Source of the DNA: Branchiostoma floridae
Lineage: Eukaryota; Chordata; Leptocardii; Amphioxiformes; Branchiostomatidae
Reading direction: 5' to 3'
Assembly: GCF_000003815.2 (NCBI RefSeq)
Contig: NC_049987.1
Span: 17,837,959-17,897,958, forward strand
DNA length: 60,000 nt
Position numbers and translations under genes: made by a program. The notes under the pieces are model-generated. The model searched no databases and was not told the origin of the DNA. It worked only from the letters and a program-made list of their open reading frames with translations. This document shows positions 45,043 through 57,800 of this stretch, piece by piece (position 1 is the first letter of the stretch; every line of letters begins with the position of its first letter).

Positions 45043-45691
45043 TAAGAAAAGTACATGATCTCAGAAAAAAAATGTACAAAACACTACCAGACACACTCAA
45101 ATCAAATCTGCCTGTTACATCTTCTTAGAGATGAGCATATATGTATATTCCGATTGCTAATAGGACAAAAGTCGCTGTGAGTACTTACGTTCTATCTTTT
45201 CTTCCTGTTCGTCAGAGCTACGTTTTTCACAAGGTACTGTGACTCTTAAATTATTCCAATATCCTGCCACAAGAAGCTTAATACATGCAAAAATACGGAT
45301 GTGAACGCGAAATTGTCTCTTCATGACGTTCATTTCTTTTTCTTATGACGCAGTAACCGTTGTTTGGGCAGAAGCCATGCCACTAGACCATATCCTTCAC
45401 CGAAGATTGCATGTATATTAAAGTTACTAATAGGGGTCGTGGACCTTTCGCACTTCTTCTTGAAAGCATTTTAAAGACATCCGTTCATAAGGAACCTTCT
45501 AAGGAGGCCGATGACGTCTTCTGAAAGTGACAGTCACTTTCATTTGCTGACTCAATTGCTCCTCTTCAGTAAAAAAGAAAAAGACGTCATATCCTCTCCT
45601 CTTGAAACGTCCGTATAATTTTGACTGCTTCTTCGCATGAATGGCATGCGGTCTACCGCAGTTCAATCGACTATATACCCACTAATGTCAT

Positions 45692-46054
45692 GGTCGCATT
45701 TTCAAACCGGGGCCCGGCCGGGCAGCTTTCGGGAACAAAAATTATGATATAAAAGGCACTGAACTACACACGACGTAAAGAGTGCTGTGGGCATAATTTG
45801 TGTGTATTTTTACGTGTACATTTCTATTTAACGTTTCGACAAACAGCCCGGTCGGGCCTAAGGCTTAGATCACATTTCTAAGCCGGGGCCCGGTCGGGAT
45901 ATCGATGTTTAAAGAAACGCAATATCAAAATGCTTGTATACCTAGAAATATACACAAAAATATTGCACGTGAATCTTATGTTGACTTTTCTTTCTATATC
46001 ATTCTTTTCCCTCCCCGTAGCTGCCCGACCGGGCCCCGGCTTGGAAATGTGACC
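45692..46054. mobile_element. MITE family M5 with GC-rich ends
   Basis: Left end GGTCGCATTTTCAAACCGGG plus GCCCGGCCGGGCAGCT; right end AGCTGCCCGACCGGGCCCCG plus GCTTGGAAATGTGACC. Together they form inverted repeats of about 36 bases with a few mismatches. A partial extra right-type end lies inside at about 45847-45905. No ORF. Confidence 0.75.
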
Positions 46055-46084
46055 TTAGCCTAAGGCTGCGGTTTCAATATGGAA

Positions 46085-46400
46085 TATGTTTATTGCAAAT
46101 TCTTGCCCGAGGGCTAATTGTAGGTACAAACGACATGTAAAATAAGGAAAATACAAAGATGCTAGGAACTACATTCTATGACTATGCTATGCTAGTGTAC
46201 ATTATACTGGTTTTGTTGGGTTAGACTTCTTCTCTTTAGGCAGTGGAAGGCGAATTTACCCACTTCTTTTATAATGTGTGGGTTGTTTGATTTTAATAGT
46301 AGGGTTGATTTTTCATTGTCAGGAATAAATGGAAAGTAAGCGAGTATTTTGGATACACTCATAAATAGTTGGTTTCTTATATCATCATAAAGGAATTGCA
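46085..46400 (-). mobile_element. 5'-truncated LINE, second copy
   Basis: On the minus strand, the frame encoding NEKSTLLLKSNNPHIIKEVG, then FAFHCLKRRS, and the 3' UTR 'cctcgggcaagaatttgcaat' match the LINE at 35535-36110. The match stops near 46398, before the Cys/His cluster. Confidence 0.7.
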
Positions 46401-48035
46401 CCGGTACGCAGGGAGGTAGCCTCGGCCGGGCTCCGAAGACACGCATTTGTCCCGATGGATAGCTGGATACCGCGGGCTACCTCTTGGTGTGCTCACGATA
46501 AGCATACGGCTTCTTTTTTTATACCGGGTCTCGGGTTTATTTTAAGTCCAACTTGAATTTAACCCTATTCAGACCGGGCTTTTTTGGTCATCCCTGGACA
46601 GGGGGGCTTTTAAGGCCCACCACTTCTAAGTCCTATAACTCTTGAACGACGTGCCATAGGGCCACAAAATTTGTAGGCCATGATATCGACATAATATCTG
46701 ACAAGATTTTATTTATGTAACAAAATAGCAGTAATATAGCAAATGAATGTGAAAATATATTGTTAGAACCAAAAATAGTGATTTTTGGCTAAACTGTTGC
46801 CATGGCAACACGAAAAATGGAAAATTTGTCAAACTTCGTAAAATTGTTGCTAACAATATTTTAGGAAAACTCACAAAATTTGGTGGCTTTAGCGTATGGC
46901 GTTATGGCGTCTAAAAATACCCCGGGTGTAGCAAGGTGTCCCGCGGGGGCACGTAAATGTTACGCCCGAGAGACAAATAAAAAACAGCTCGTGAACTAGC
47001 AGGCAAGGCTCCTTTATTCCAATTAATACCTTAGCCTCACCAATAAATCTTTAAAGCTTTTAAAATATGAACATCTGATTTCATATGGCCGTCTTTGCAG
47101 CATAGAAAATAAATATAATGCCGTGTATCAAGTGTACTGATATTGTGTTCTTCGGTATTCGTACACATAAAGCTTTTTTGCATCAAAATAATATAAAGAA
47201 ATCATTGGGTTTCAACATAATAGAAGCAATCAAAATCATTAAACAAATATAGAGCTGGTAATTTGTAAGAAGCACTTACAGATCCGGACCATTTTCTGAA
47301 GCGTTGTAAATTAAACGTTGAAAAGAATAATCATCATACCTGGTTTACATCCAATTTATGATACACGGTTGAAAGAAAGACACCCACAGCCAGCAAAATC
47401 AACCTTTTTTTAGGTCAGATAATTTTAGACCCATCATGAAAGAAGTTACGGACATCAAATTATATCTGAAGAATATTATCAAAGGCACACGGAAATTGAA
47501 AGATATTACAATTATCATTTATCACGTGTCCTAGATTTCAAATATTATTAAAATTCATGAATTTTCATAGCTAAGAATTCATATAAGTAGACAATCAATT
47601 ATGAGCTCGAAAGCGCGATTCCCTTTTCCAACGCAAAAAAATACCTACTTACTATAGATTCATTAATTCGATTTCTTGAAGATATGGATAGCCCCTGCAA
47701 CAACGCGTTTCTCTTTAGTCAACATATTGACCTATAAGGATAGATATCGTCGACTGGATTGTGAAATCGATGCAATCGTCCTCCGACCGTAACGTCCCGG
47801 CTTCGTAAACTGTGCTGGTAATATTTTTCATTCTATTCTATTCATTCACACCAAAGTGATCGCACAAGGTTTGTACTGAGCAGTATTGGCTCAAATCTAG
47901 ATAGATTTCACTGAGTCTATCGCCCCGCCATAACTATGGTCGGTTCTATTATGTGCTCGGGATGTGGCTCTCCGTAAACATGGGACCTCCTTATTTAGTC
48001 CTACTTGACAGTCTGAGTTAAATGAAGAAAGTCGA
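46400..48035. other. Long stretch without a recognised gene
   Basis: AT-rich. Bases 46560-46990 look like a dispersed repeat ('ttcagaccgggcttttttggtc', 'gttgccatggcaac') but no second copy is in the window. No ORF is supported. Confidence 0.4.
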
Positions 48036-48039
48036 GTTA

Positions 48040-48130
48040 AGTGCCTTTTCTGAAAGGCTTCGCATGCTAGGAGATTAGAACCCACGACCGCAGTGATGTT
48101 GACCAAGCACCCTATCGTCACATAACGCCA
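48040..48130 (-). mobile_element. tRNA-derived SINE fragment
   Basis: The minus strand reads 'atagggtgcttggtcaacatcactgcgg' then 'tcgtgggttctaatctcc', an A-box-like start and box B of a tRNA-derived SINE head. The tail is short. Confidence 0.5.
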
Positions 48131-48194
48131 TATATTTCATTTACAACATTAAAAGATAAACTGTAGATGAACTATATTGTACATGTAAAAGATA

Positions 48195-48407
48195 TACCGT
48201 AAATGCATTTAAGTTCGCGGGGATTTAATTTCGCGGTAGCGGGAAAATGTACTTTTCGCGGTGGTTTTATTTTTGCGGTAGCACCATGCACTCGGTAGTC
48301 TCTTACTGTTATGGAAAATGTTCGCGGTGGTTTTAAATTCGCGGTGAAGCGGCCGCCGCGAAAACCACGAACATTAATCCACCGCGAACATTTGTGCATT
48401 TACAGTA
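48195..48407. mobile_element. MITE family M3, copy 2
   Basis: 213 bases, ends TACCGTAAATGCATTTAAG and TGCATTTACAGTA, colinear with 39071-39282 including the central 'ggtttta' and 'ccgcgaa' units. Confidence 0.88.
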
Positions 48408-48898
48408 GTCGACAGCCAACATTGGAGGAAGCATAAAGGAATCAACGTACGTACTCTGGGCTAAATAATCTTTAAAATTTATTACGAACATTTCAACTAA
48501 GCCCTCCCCCCTACCACAAAAGAAAGCTAACGATAATTCAAAACTTTAAGAAAAATCTTCACCCCACTATTATAGGATCGCTTCTAAACGAACGTTAAGC
48601 AAACCAGAAGTTGTGTACGTGCGTACTGCACAAGTATAATCATTGTTAAAAGAATTTTTTCTAAGAATTATGCGGGTCGTTGACAAGCATAAACACAGTC
48701 CAGATCTCTGATTGGTCAGGACGCTCGCTGAGTGACAGCTGGAAATACTTTTAACCAATCATGTCAAGTCTTTCAGTCACGTCATGGCTCGCTTGTAACC
48801 TAGATGCATATCCATACCATGTATTTGCATGACAAGGTATTGAAGACTGAGCGACCTTTCTCATATGTGTTCACATCTCTTTCGAGACAGCTGGCAAG

Positions 48899-51800
48899 AT
48901 GAAGCGCGCTTGGCTCCAACACCTTGTGGCAAAAAAGCTCGGAGCCGACGCCGTGAGCATCGGCCGATCAGGCGGGGAGACGAGCACCTTCAGCCCGCCT
49001 ACCACGGTGCATGGGCACGGTGACTACGTGGGGACCGGACCGACTGCTCAACCCTGCACAGCCCGGCCGTTCGAAGATATGCCCGGGCCGAGAGGGCTAC
49101 CTCTAATTGGAACACTGCTGGACTACACACCTCTAGGCAAGTTTTGCGCTTTGTTTTGTTTCTAGTTGGTTTGTTATGGTAAATGTGGCATGCAATGCTA
49201 GGTAGACTCGATCAACCAAGTTTCTGCGATTGTTATTGGTTGGTCTTTGACGAAGATTTTAAAGAAATGTCTAAGACTTAGACGTTGAATCTTATCATAA
49301 GTGACCAGATAACGAAATGCTCTTAGTTTACCATATAAAAATGGATTGAGAATGTGCTTGCTTAATATGTACAGGAAAAATTATTTTTCTTAGATTACGA
49401 CTCTGAAAAATTAGAGTGGAGGTAGGTACTCGAAAATTTCTCCGAAGTGATAAGAAATACTCTTTTATCAAATTTAAAAAGGAAATAAATCGGAGAAACT
49501 GCTATTTTCAACATCATAACCGAATTAGACAACATTAAACAAGCTCAATGTTCTGTTTAAACAGAAATACTAGGAAAGCGAACGATATCTGCAACATTCT
49601 CATCACTCATATGTACGATTGACAGATTTATGTCCCTAGCCAGTGCTAGCGGTCGATCAAAAAGACAACCTTAGGAAAATCTTTTTGCTATATGGTCTAT
49701 AGGGAAATATGAAACGAACATTTTTTTCTTATGCTTTTTCGTAGACCAAGCATGTGATGTTTTCGGTACCGTTGGTATGCATGTTTGTGATAATGCAATT
49801 ATGTATGTTAAAGCAAATTATGAAAACACAAATTTTGTTTCCAGTGGGGCCGTAGCGCAATCGCCGTCTTGTGCGAGGGAATATACGTACTACGTATACC
49901 TTTAAGTTAGTATCGATGTTCTAATGAAAAGGACGGTATAGCCTGCATATACCTCTAGGTCTTTATATTTCATGTGGTCCTGGCAATTTAAAAGTCCATT
50001 GACATTTATTTCAAGTAATAGATAAATGAAGCCGTATTTGATATCTTGAATGGATTCAAAGGTGTTTCTATATATGGCTGCCCTAAAATAGTATTTCCAT
50101 CAAAATGCTTACCTTTCATGTATTTTCTGGCAACAGCTTCATGCAGCCTAAGGCTTCTTTCGTCATTTTTTAATAGTTATTTTTTTATGATCCAAAGACT
50201 TGTTTGATTTCAGAATTAACTTTAATCTTCGCTAAATCATCTCAAGAATTCCGACCAGTAGGGGCGTTCTCTGTATCATGAATAAGCTTCCAATTGTAGT
50301 TATGTTATGTTTTGCCAAGTTTTGCCAAGTTTTATTTAAAATTATACATGCTTACAAAATATATCCTGCTGGATATCCTTAACTGTTATCAACGTCACCA
50401 TTAGTATCTCAATCATTAGCGAATTACATTAGAAACCAATACTAAGGAACCAATTTATATAAAAACAGTTAGATCTAAAAATATTTTAGATTTGAAAACA
50501 ATTAGAAAATCTCTTCTTTTCTGTTTCTCTTAAAGAATCTATACAGGAAAACTGTGAAAAATCTGTTACAGATAACTACTAAGTATTAGCGTCTAAACAA
50601 CAAGACGCGATGGCCGGGAAAGAGCACCCTCAAGAGACTTTCATGAATTTCAAATTAAAAGTCCAATCATGTATGGAGTATATTATTATTAATTTAATTT
50701 TTATAACATGATGTACGACACAACGGGGTTCTCAGCTTGTATGAAAGGTTAGTGTGTCATCCAACTAAAAATAGTCGTGTCTTGTAATCGAAATCCCTTC
50801 ATGTCCATTCAGTAACAAAATTACATTCAGCCTAAGGCTTTTGCAGGCATGTTTCTTTTGAAGATATGTTCTGAAAGAAATGAATCTACGGCATTACAGA
50901 ATGCAGAGCATCCCGGTCAGTAACCTTATATACATTGTCGTGTACTGCCTTGCAAGATTAAGAGAAGCTACTAAATCGACTCCAATCTGTAATAAAAAAA
51001 TCAACACCATAGTATGCAGAGGGCAAATGATAAAAAAAAGACGTTCTGCTGCATTACCAAGGTTGGCCACCAAGGGACTAAAAATCTTGACCGTTGTCTT
51101 CACATAACTTAGCAATACACCAAGTATCTTTACAATCCAGCTTGACGTTGTCAATTTATGCTGGCCACAACAGGTGGTAACGCAGACCCACACGTCCACA
51201 GCCAAGCAAAATACTATACCTCCAACAAACTCTACGGATGTTGAAAGAAAAAAAACAAGAAAGAAATTAACTAAGTTGCATTGTTACTCTGAACCAATGA
51301 ATATTCAATTTCTACGGGTCATTTCAGCTTGAAAAGGCTTCAACAGTCCTTTTTAGAGCGATACCGGCAGTTTGGAAATGTGGAAAAAAATCTCCACTGA
51401 TGTTGTTAGAAAAAGAATTTGAACTCCTAACCAATTAATATATAATTTCTACAGGTCCTCTTCGAGCGATACCCAAAGTTTGGGAAAAACTCCACTGATG
51501 TTGTTTGAAAAAGAATTTTAAGATACAAACCAATGAATATATAATTTCTACAGGTCCTTTCAGCTTGAAAAAGCTACACGAGTCCTTTTTCGAGCGCTAC
51601 CGGCAGTTTGGGAAGATCTCCAAGGAGACGATCGGGAACAAGTGCTTCGTCAGTGTGTACGATCCGCGAGACATCGAGACACTGTTCCGTACCGAGGGTC
51701 CCAACCCGAGCTGGATGCAACTCATGGCACTGGGTGAGGTCCGCAAGAGACTCGGGAAACCCTTAGGGATGATCAACGAGTAAGTTTGTTTTCATCATGA

Positions 51801-54800
51801 AAATATTGAGGTATTGTTTTTTGGTGACTGTGTGTTTGTTTGTCTGCTTTGCGTGTTTGTGTTTCCAAATGTTTTAGGTCAGCATAACTTTAGAAAATTT
51901 GGATGGTTTGTAATGATACTTGCTATGTGGTTCAAGGGCAAGGGGGTCGGGAAGACGAAGGTCAGGTTAGATTTTTGACCACCTTGTGTTTGGCTTTGGT
52001 ACTGCATCAGAAGTTCCTTTTTCTTATATTTTTGGCATGTGGGTAACCAAGGGAGAAACCAATATGTCATCTTGCAGTTCCGAGTCTCGACCAAAGTTGA
52101 AGATCACAGTGCTCAATATGGATTTGAAAGCTTTAAGTTCAAATATGTTAACAGCATTTGACAGCATCACCGACTTGGCCTTTCATCAATTTTCAAAGGG
52201 CTAAATATCATCGTGTGTACCTTTTATCTGTTAGAAAGGTCTAGAAAAGTAAAAAATAAGTTCCTTCAAAGGAAAAAGGACTTGAATATCACCCAATCAA
52301 GTCTTTTCTTGGTATACTTTTCTTCAATGCCAAAAGGTGGATTAAAATACCGATTCAACATATGGTATAACGTACTACACGTCTTGAACTAGTTGTTATA
52401 AACGACCAAGTTCTGTATTATTTGAAAATGATGCATCACTAATCCCTAAACCAACCGTATTGTCATAAAATTATGAATGCCGCGTGTTTCAGAAAGAATC
52501 GCATCAGCAACGGACATACCAGATAAACCATCATGGTTCTTGGTTCTAATTGGTATAGCGCCCTACAGGACGTTTCTTGATAGCCACGCGCTATCTCGCC
52601 ACAGGAAGCTAATGTAATTTCTATTCGTCCCCAATCATACTGCCTTTGAAGAGTAATAGATTCAAGCACCTTGGTTTCTCGGAAATCCAGCACTATATCG
52701 TGACGTCAGTGTCTTATTCATTTGCAAATATGTAAGCCATATTATGTAAGGTGGCCAACCTTTCTTATGAACGGCTGCTGGAAAACAGTTACGAAATAAT
52801 TTTGTACATGTATGTATGGGCAATATGTTGTAATTCTGTGGTTCAATAAAGATATTAGATGTGGTGTTAATAACCAATGATTATTTTGTAATGTTCCCTA
52901 TAAAGACACACATGCGGCGTTGAAAGTGGTAACCGGCGCTTCTGGGTTTAGCATGTTCACAATATCTTGTTAGGCCACGTTGGTGAGATTATATGGATGA
53001 CATCTTGGTGTGTATGAATGTTCGGCCGTTTCCAAAATAACATGGTTTGAATAATGATGAAAAGCGCACAAAGCAGCTGCAAAATAAGCAAATATATGGC
53101 ATAAATCGCAAAGAAAACGTATACTAATATCATAAAATGCCAGCGTCAATTCCAAGGCCAAGGAAAAATTAGTGAAAGAGCAAAAATGAGGAATCTAATA
53201 TTTGGTAGACCTTACTCTTTGCGCTCAGACATTTGTTCTAGTCTCCAAGCAGACCCTACTGCCTTAGAGATGATATCAAAGCTGGCAAAGGAGTGCCGCT
53301 ATACTAAGTCCCTTGCCAGTTTTGATACCATTTCTAAGGCACCGTAGGGTCTGCTTGGAGACATTTGTTCAACATTTCTGACTACGTAAATTTTGTAATG
53401 GAGGCAACTATTTGTGTGTGTGTGTGGGGGGGGGGGGGGTATACTCGCCTACTATCATCAGCTTGTCCAGAGCTTGTCATTCATGTAATAAAATCAACAT
53501 AACCATATTTTATTAATTACAGAACGGGGCAGAAATGGCGACAGCTGCGCTACGCGGCTCAGTCTAAGCTTCTCAATCCGAAGAGTGTTTCCAGTTTCGT
53601 TCCCGTCCTGGACGAGATCTCGCGAGACTTCGTTGAGAAGCTACGCACGGGGAGATCTGCAGCAACCCTGGAACCCACCATAGACTTGGACGCAGAGCTC
53701 CGAAAATGGTCCCTGGAATGTAAGTGGCGTAAGATAGCGTACTCGTAGCATGCGTAGTCCAGTGGTTAGCGGCCCTGCCTCTGGAACTAGAAGCCGTGAG
53801 TTTGATTTCGGCTGTTTCCCTCACCCGACATGCAAGCTACCGGAAAGGGTTGTAGTTCTCAGGACAGGACGTTAAGCTGTGGTTCACTGTTCATTGTGCT
53901 TGTCGTAAAGAGCTAGGGAATTTTCCCGGTACAATGAACCTGTAAATACTGTACAAAGCGTCTACCTTCTCTGTCACGACCAGTGGAAGACTAGCTCTTC
54001 AGTGAGCTAAAACTGGATCCAGATCACTTTCTTATCCTTTTCGATTCACCTACGGGCGCATTCACCTACTTCGTGCAATCATCGTACGATTCTACAACTT
54101 TAGACTTTTTGGGGATAGCCATGAACTTGTCCTGAAAATTCCTTCCTCAACAAAATTGTCTTAGATCCTTTCCTAATATCCTTGTCACATGTAGCGAAAA
54201 TCGATCGGACGACAAGAGCTCGCAGACTCGTCGTCCGCTCTATTTTCGCTACAAGTTACAGAGGTATTTGACTGCCTAAAAATCCTATGGCATGAAGTCG
54301 AGCCACGATCGAACGACGTACATGTAGTAGTGTCATCGCCCTAGATAATTACTGACGTCGTCACGCGCAGAGCTAATAAGCCACCGACGTCAAACTAAAG
54401 ACTTGAAGATGTAGTATATGAGTGCATTGTTGCTTGAAGGATCTTTCTTCCTCACTCAAGACAGTTTAGAGGGCCAGACGCACGCCATTAGTTCTAATAG
54501 GAGGTCGCCTTGCGTACGTTATACATTATCTAAGGATAGGTATTCGGTGCTTATGCTCTGAAAGCTGTTAGAAATGTAACAATTGCAAACTCTTTGACTT
54601 TCAAAGAATCAATTGAAGTGCTGTAATATGCGCACTTTATACAATTGTATCAAAGGCGTCACATGCATTAACGGGTGCTTTGGTAATTGCCACTTGTTGC
54701 GTATTAACAACAGTTCATTAGCGGGCCAGTAGTAGAGTTTGAATCAATTACGAAGAAATGCTTTACACTCGTAAACCCGAACTTAATTGCCGAAATATGT

Positions 54801-57800
54801 ACATGTACCCTCAAAAAATAATAATAATAAAAAAATGTTGCATTTTTGTACGAAATCAAAATGGCAACAACAAAATTACGATAAACGCTCACAGTAGTCA
54901 TCATACAGTATATCTTTAATGTAATTATGTGTCAAAGAAAGGGAAAATCAATTTTTTTTCTTAGCATGAAAGTTACTCTAACAGTTTCTTATCAATAAGC
55001 CACCCGTTTTTGTGACCGGCTCCTTTGGACAGTAGCAGAAGAAGGAAGCATTAGAGCCTGCCGTCCTAAATTCAACAGAAACGGGAGACGAGACTGGTTA
55101 TCTGTCACTTACGACTCGTCGCTGCAGTCACGTGCCTCTGACGTCACATGGATGTAGACGAGTCCATCCATTCGGTGAACAAGGCTGACGAAGTTAGCCA
55201 AAAATTGGGATAATTCCCAATTTATTTAAAATGTTGGATATATACAATGTAGTCTAATTTATTTGAAATGTTGGATACATACATTTTTTTATTCTTCTTT
55301 TATTATTAACATTTTGTTTCGTTTTGATATATTTTGCAGCGGTGGTGTCGGCAACCCTGGGCATACGACTCGGCTGTTTACAAAAACATCGACAGATTCC
55401 CGACAAAGATACCGAGGACCTCCTCCAAAGCAGCGACGCCTTCTTGGACACGTGGTCGAAGCTGGAACTTGGACCTCCCCTCTACATGCTGTACCCAACC
55501 AAGACATGGAGAAAGTTCCTTCGGGCAAACGAACTGTGGCTAAGGTATTGCATATGGGATACAAAAAGGTGTATTTCACTCTGTGGAAACAGATCTGCTC
55601 AATAGCAAGAATAATAATCTTGCTTTTAGCCATGTTTAACTATGAAGTATAATTTATTTGTGATATTTTTATGGTATTTATTTGAATGAATGTGGGTCAG
55701 CTGACTTATATTGATGACAAGTTTTTTTTTACGATTTAATACACTATAGATGATGTTTTGAAAGGTGCTAAATCCCAGCAATATTTTCAGCAGAAAGATT
55801 TGAGTTCACTTAGCTTTAATAGCAGGTACTAGGCAAACCAAACACTTTAGAAGTCATTCAAGGATTAAGAGGAGAAAAACATCTTATGTCTTTTATCATT
55901 TTATAATTCACTTTCAATTGATGGCTTTTGATCAGAAGCTCGTAAAAATAAATGAGCATTCTTGAATATCAAAGAACTTTAACATTACTGGTAGTTTCAC
56001 TAACAGTTACGGTTTTGTAATAGTTTTCAAATTTATTTCAGTGCGGCTGGCCGAATGATTGACAGATCGTTGGACCGTAGCGAGAGTGAACGGGATCCTT
56101 TGCAGCCGGAAGTGACGTTACTGGAACACATCGTGACCCGGAAGGAGTTAACTCCCGACGATGTCGTCATGATCATCACCGAGCTGATCTTCGCTGGCAT
56201 CGAATCGGTAAGTACAAAAAGCTTTCCAGCAATGAGAACCGTAACTTTACATACATATACCGTGGATAGTAGTATTCTGTTCCCCAACAAAAGGTCTTCT
56301 TGATGCGTTGCGTCATGAATGGGTCAAAGATGTGCGGAAGGCAACACCTGCCGCCTACCCCCACTACTGTCTGTATTGCCTGATCTACATAATAGGAAGT
56401 TTAGATCTGATTGGCAAACTAGACGGCTCCTCATATACACATTATAGCACGTTCTAAGAATGCGACATCTCACTTTTACTTCGAGCAAGCTCGTCTTATG
56501 TAAATTACAAGATCTTGATATCCTAAAGTGTTACAAAAGTCGTGTCTTCGTGTATGATAGAGCGTTCGGGTCGCAATCTGAGTTCGATACCCGCTGATAC
56601 CCGCCCTTGGGAAAGGCACTTTACACAAAGATTTTTTTCACTTCATGCAGGTGTAAAAATGGATCCTTTATATCCGTTGGGAAGGTAAAAGAAAAGCGAT
56701 CCTTCACCTTTTCTCTGTACTGTGTATGTGGCAATGTTTATATAAGTTAAGAGCTTGAGTACAGTACCACATTATCCTCGTCCGTCCAAAAGCAAAAAAA
56801 TGAAAACAACAATGTTTTAACATTTCTTACAGACGGCAGTTGCCATGACTTACAATCTTTACACAATGGCTAAGAATCAGCATGTGCAAGAAAAAGTCAG
56901 AAGAGAAGTCAACGCAGTGGTGGGGAAAAGTGGAAAGGTCACACAAGATGCCTTGAAGTCTTTGAAGTACGTCAAGGCATGCATAAAGGAAACGTCCAGG
57001 TAAAGTTTTAAGTCTTCTTGTTCGCTCCCACTATCTTGACTTATTAGCAATCTGCGCTTCTTGTATGTAGTATAGGAGCGTCGATGTATGAATTTCTTTG
57101 AAAAAGTATGCAGTTTATGCTGATGATTTATTAGTATATCTAAATTTATTTCTGATATTAACGTTCCGTATGATTATTCATTTAGGGTACTGCCCGCATT
57201 TTCGATGAGAAATCGTATTCTGGATAAAGAGATCGTCTTGGCCGGATACAGAGTCCCTCCAAATGTAAGTGGAAGATATTCTAAATACTAATGATTTGCA
57301 CATAATCTATTTTATATATTGCCGTAAATTAGCGATAGAACAGCACCTTTTGCACCGATACTAGGCGATATCAACAATCTATAGCTTATATATCTATCTA
57401 TTTATCTATCTAATAAGATATACCCATCTATCTAGATCTGCATATCTGTCTGCCTATCGTTGTTTTGCTCTCGATCTACATAATATCTAATATCAGCTCA
57501 AAAGAGAACTAAAGAAAATCATGCCTTCAAGTACCAACCTAGGATAAATGTGTTAAAAATTCCTATTTTCCCAGAATTATGATCGTAGTGGAATATGTTT
57601 TCACCAAGCACAGTAGGGGCATCTTCTCTGGATAAGTCTTGCAGATAGATGTGCAAAAGCTAGGTGTGTGACGGGTCGTTCAGTGTAATATAACTAGCTG
57701 CTGCCGCGCCGCGTACCTGCGAAGCTGGTGTTTTACACCGAAGGGCTGTATACCGGCTATATAGATACAGATACAGATGTTATAGTCCACATTGTCATAG

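Noticed and set aside
48172-48399. 75-codon minus-strand frame
   Set aside because: It is entirely inside the M3 MITE and a similar frame arises from the copy at 39 kb.
55263-55652. 129- and 114-codon frames overlapping P450 exon 4
   Set aside because: They are shadow frames of the P450 exon; the chosen frame alone joins in phase to exons 3 and 5.
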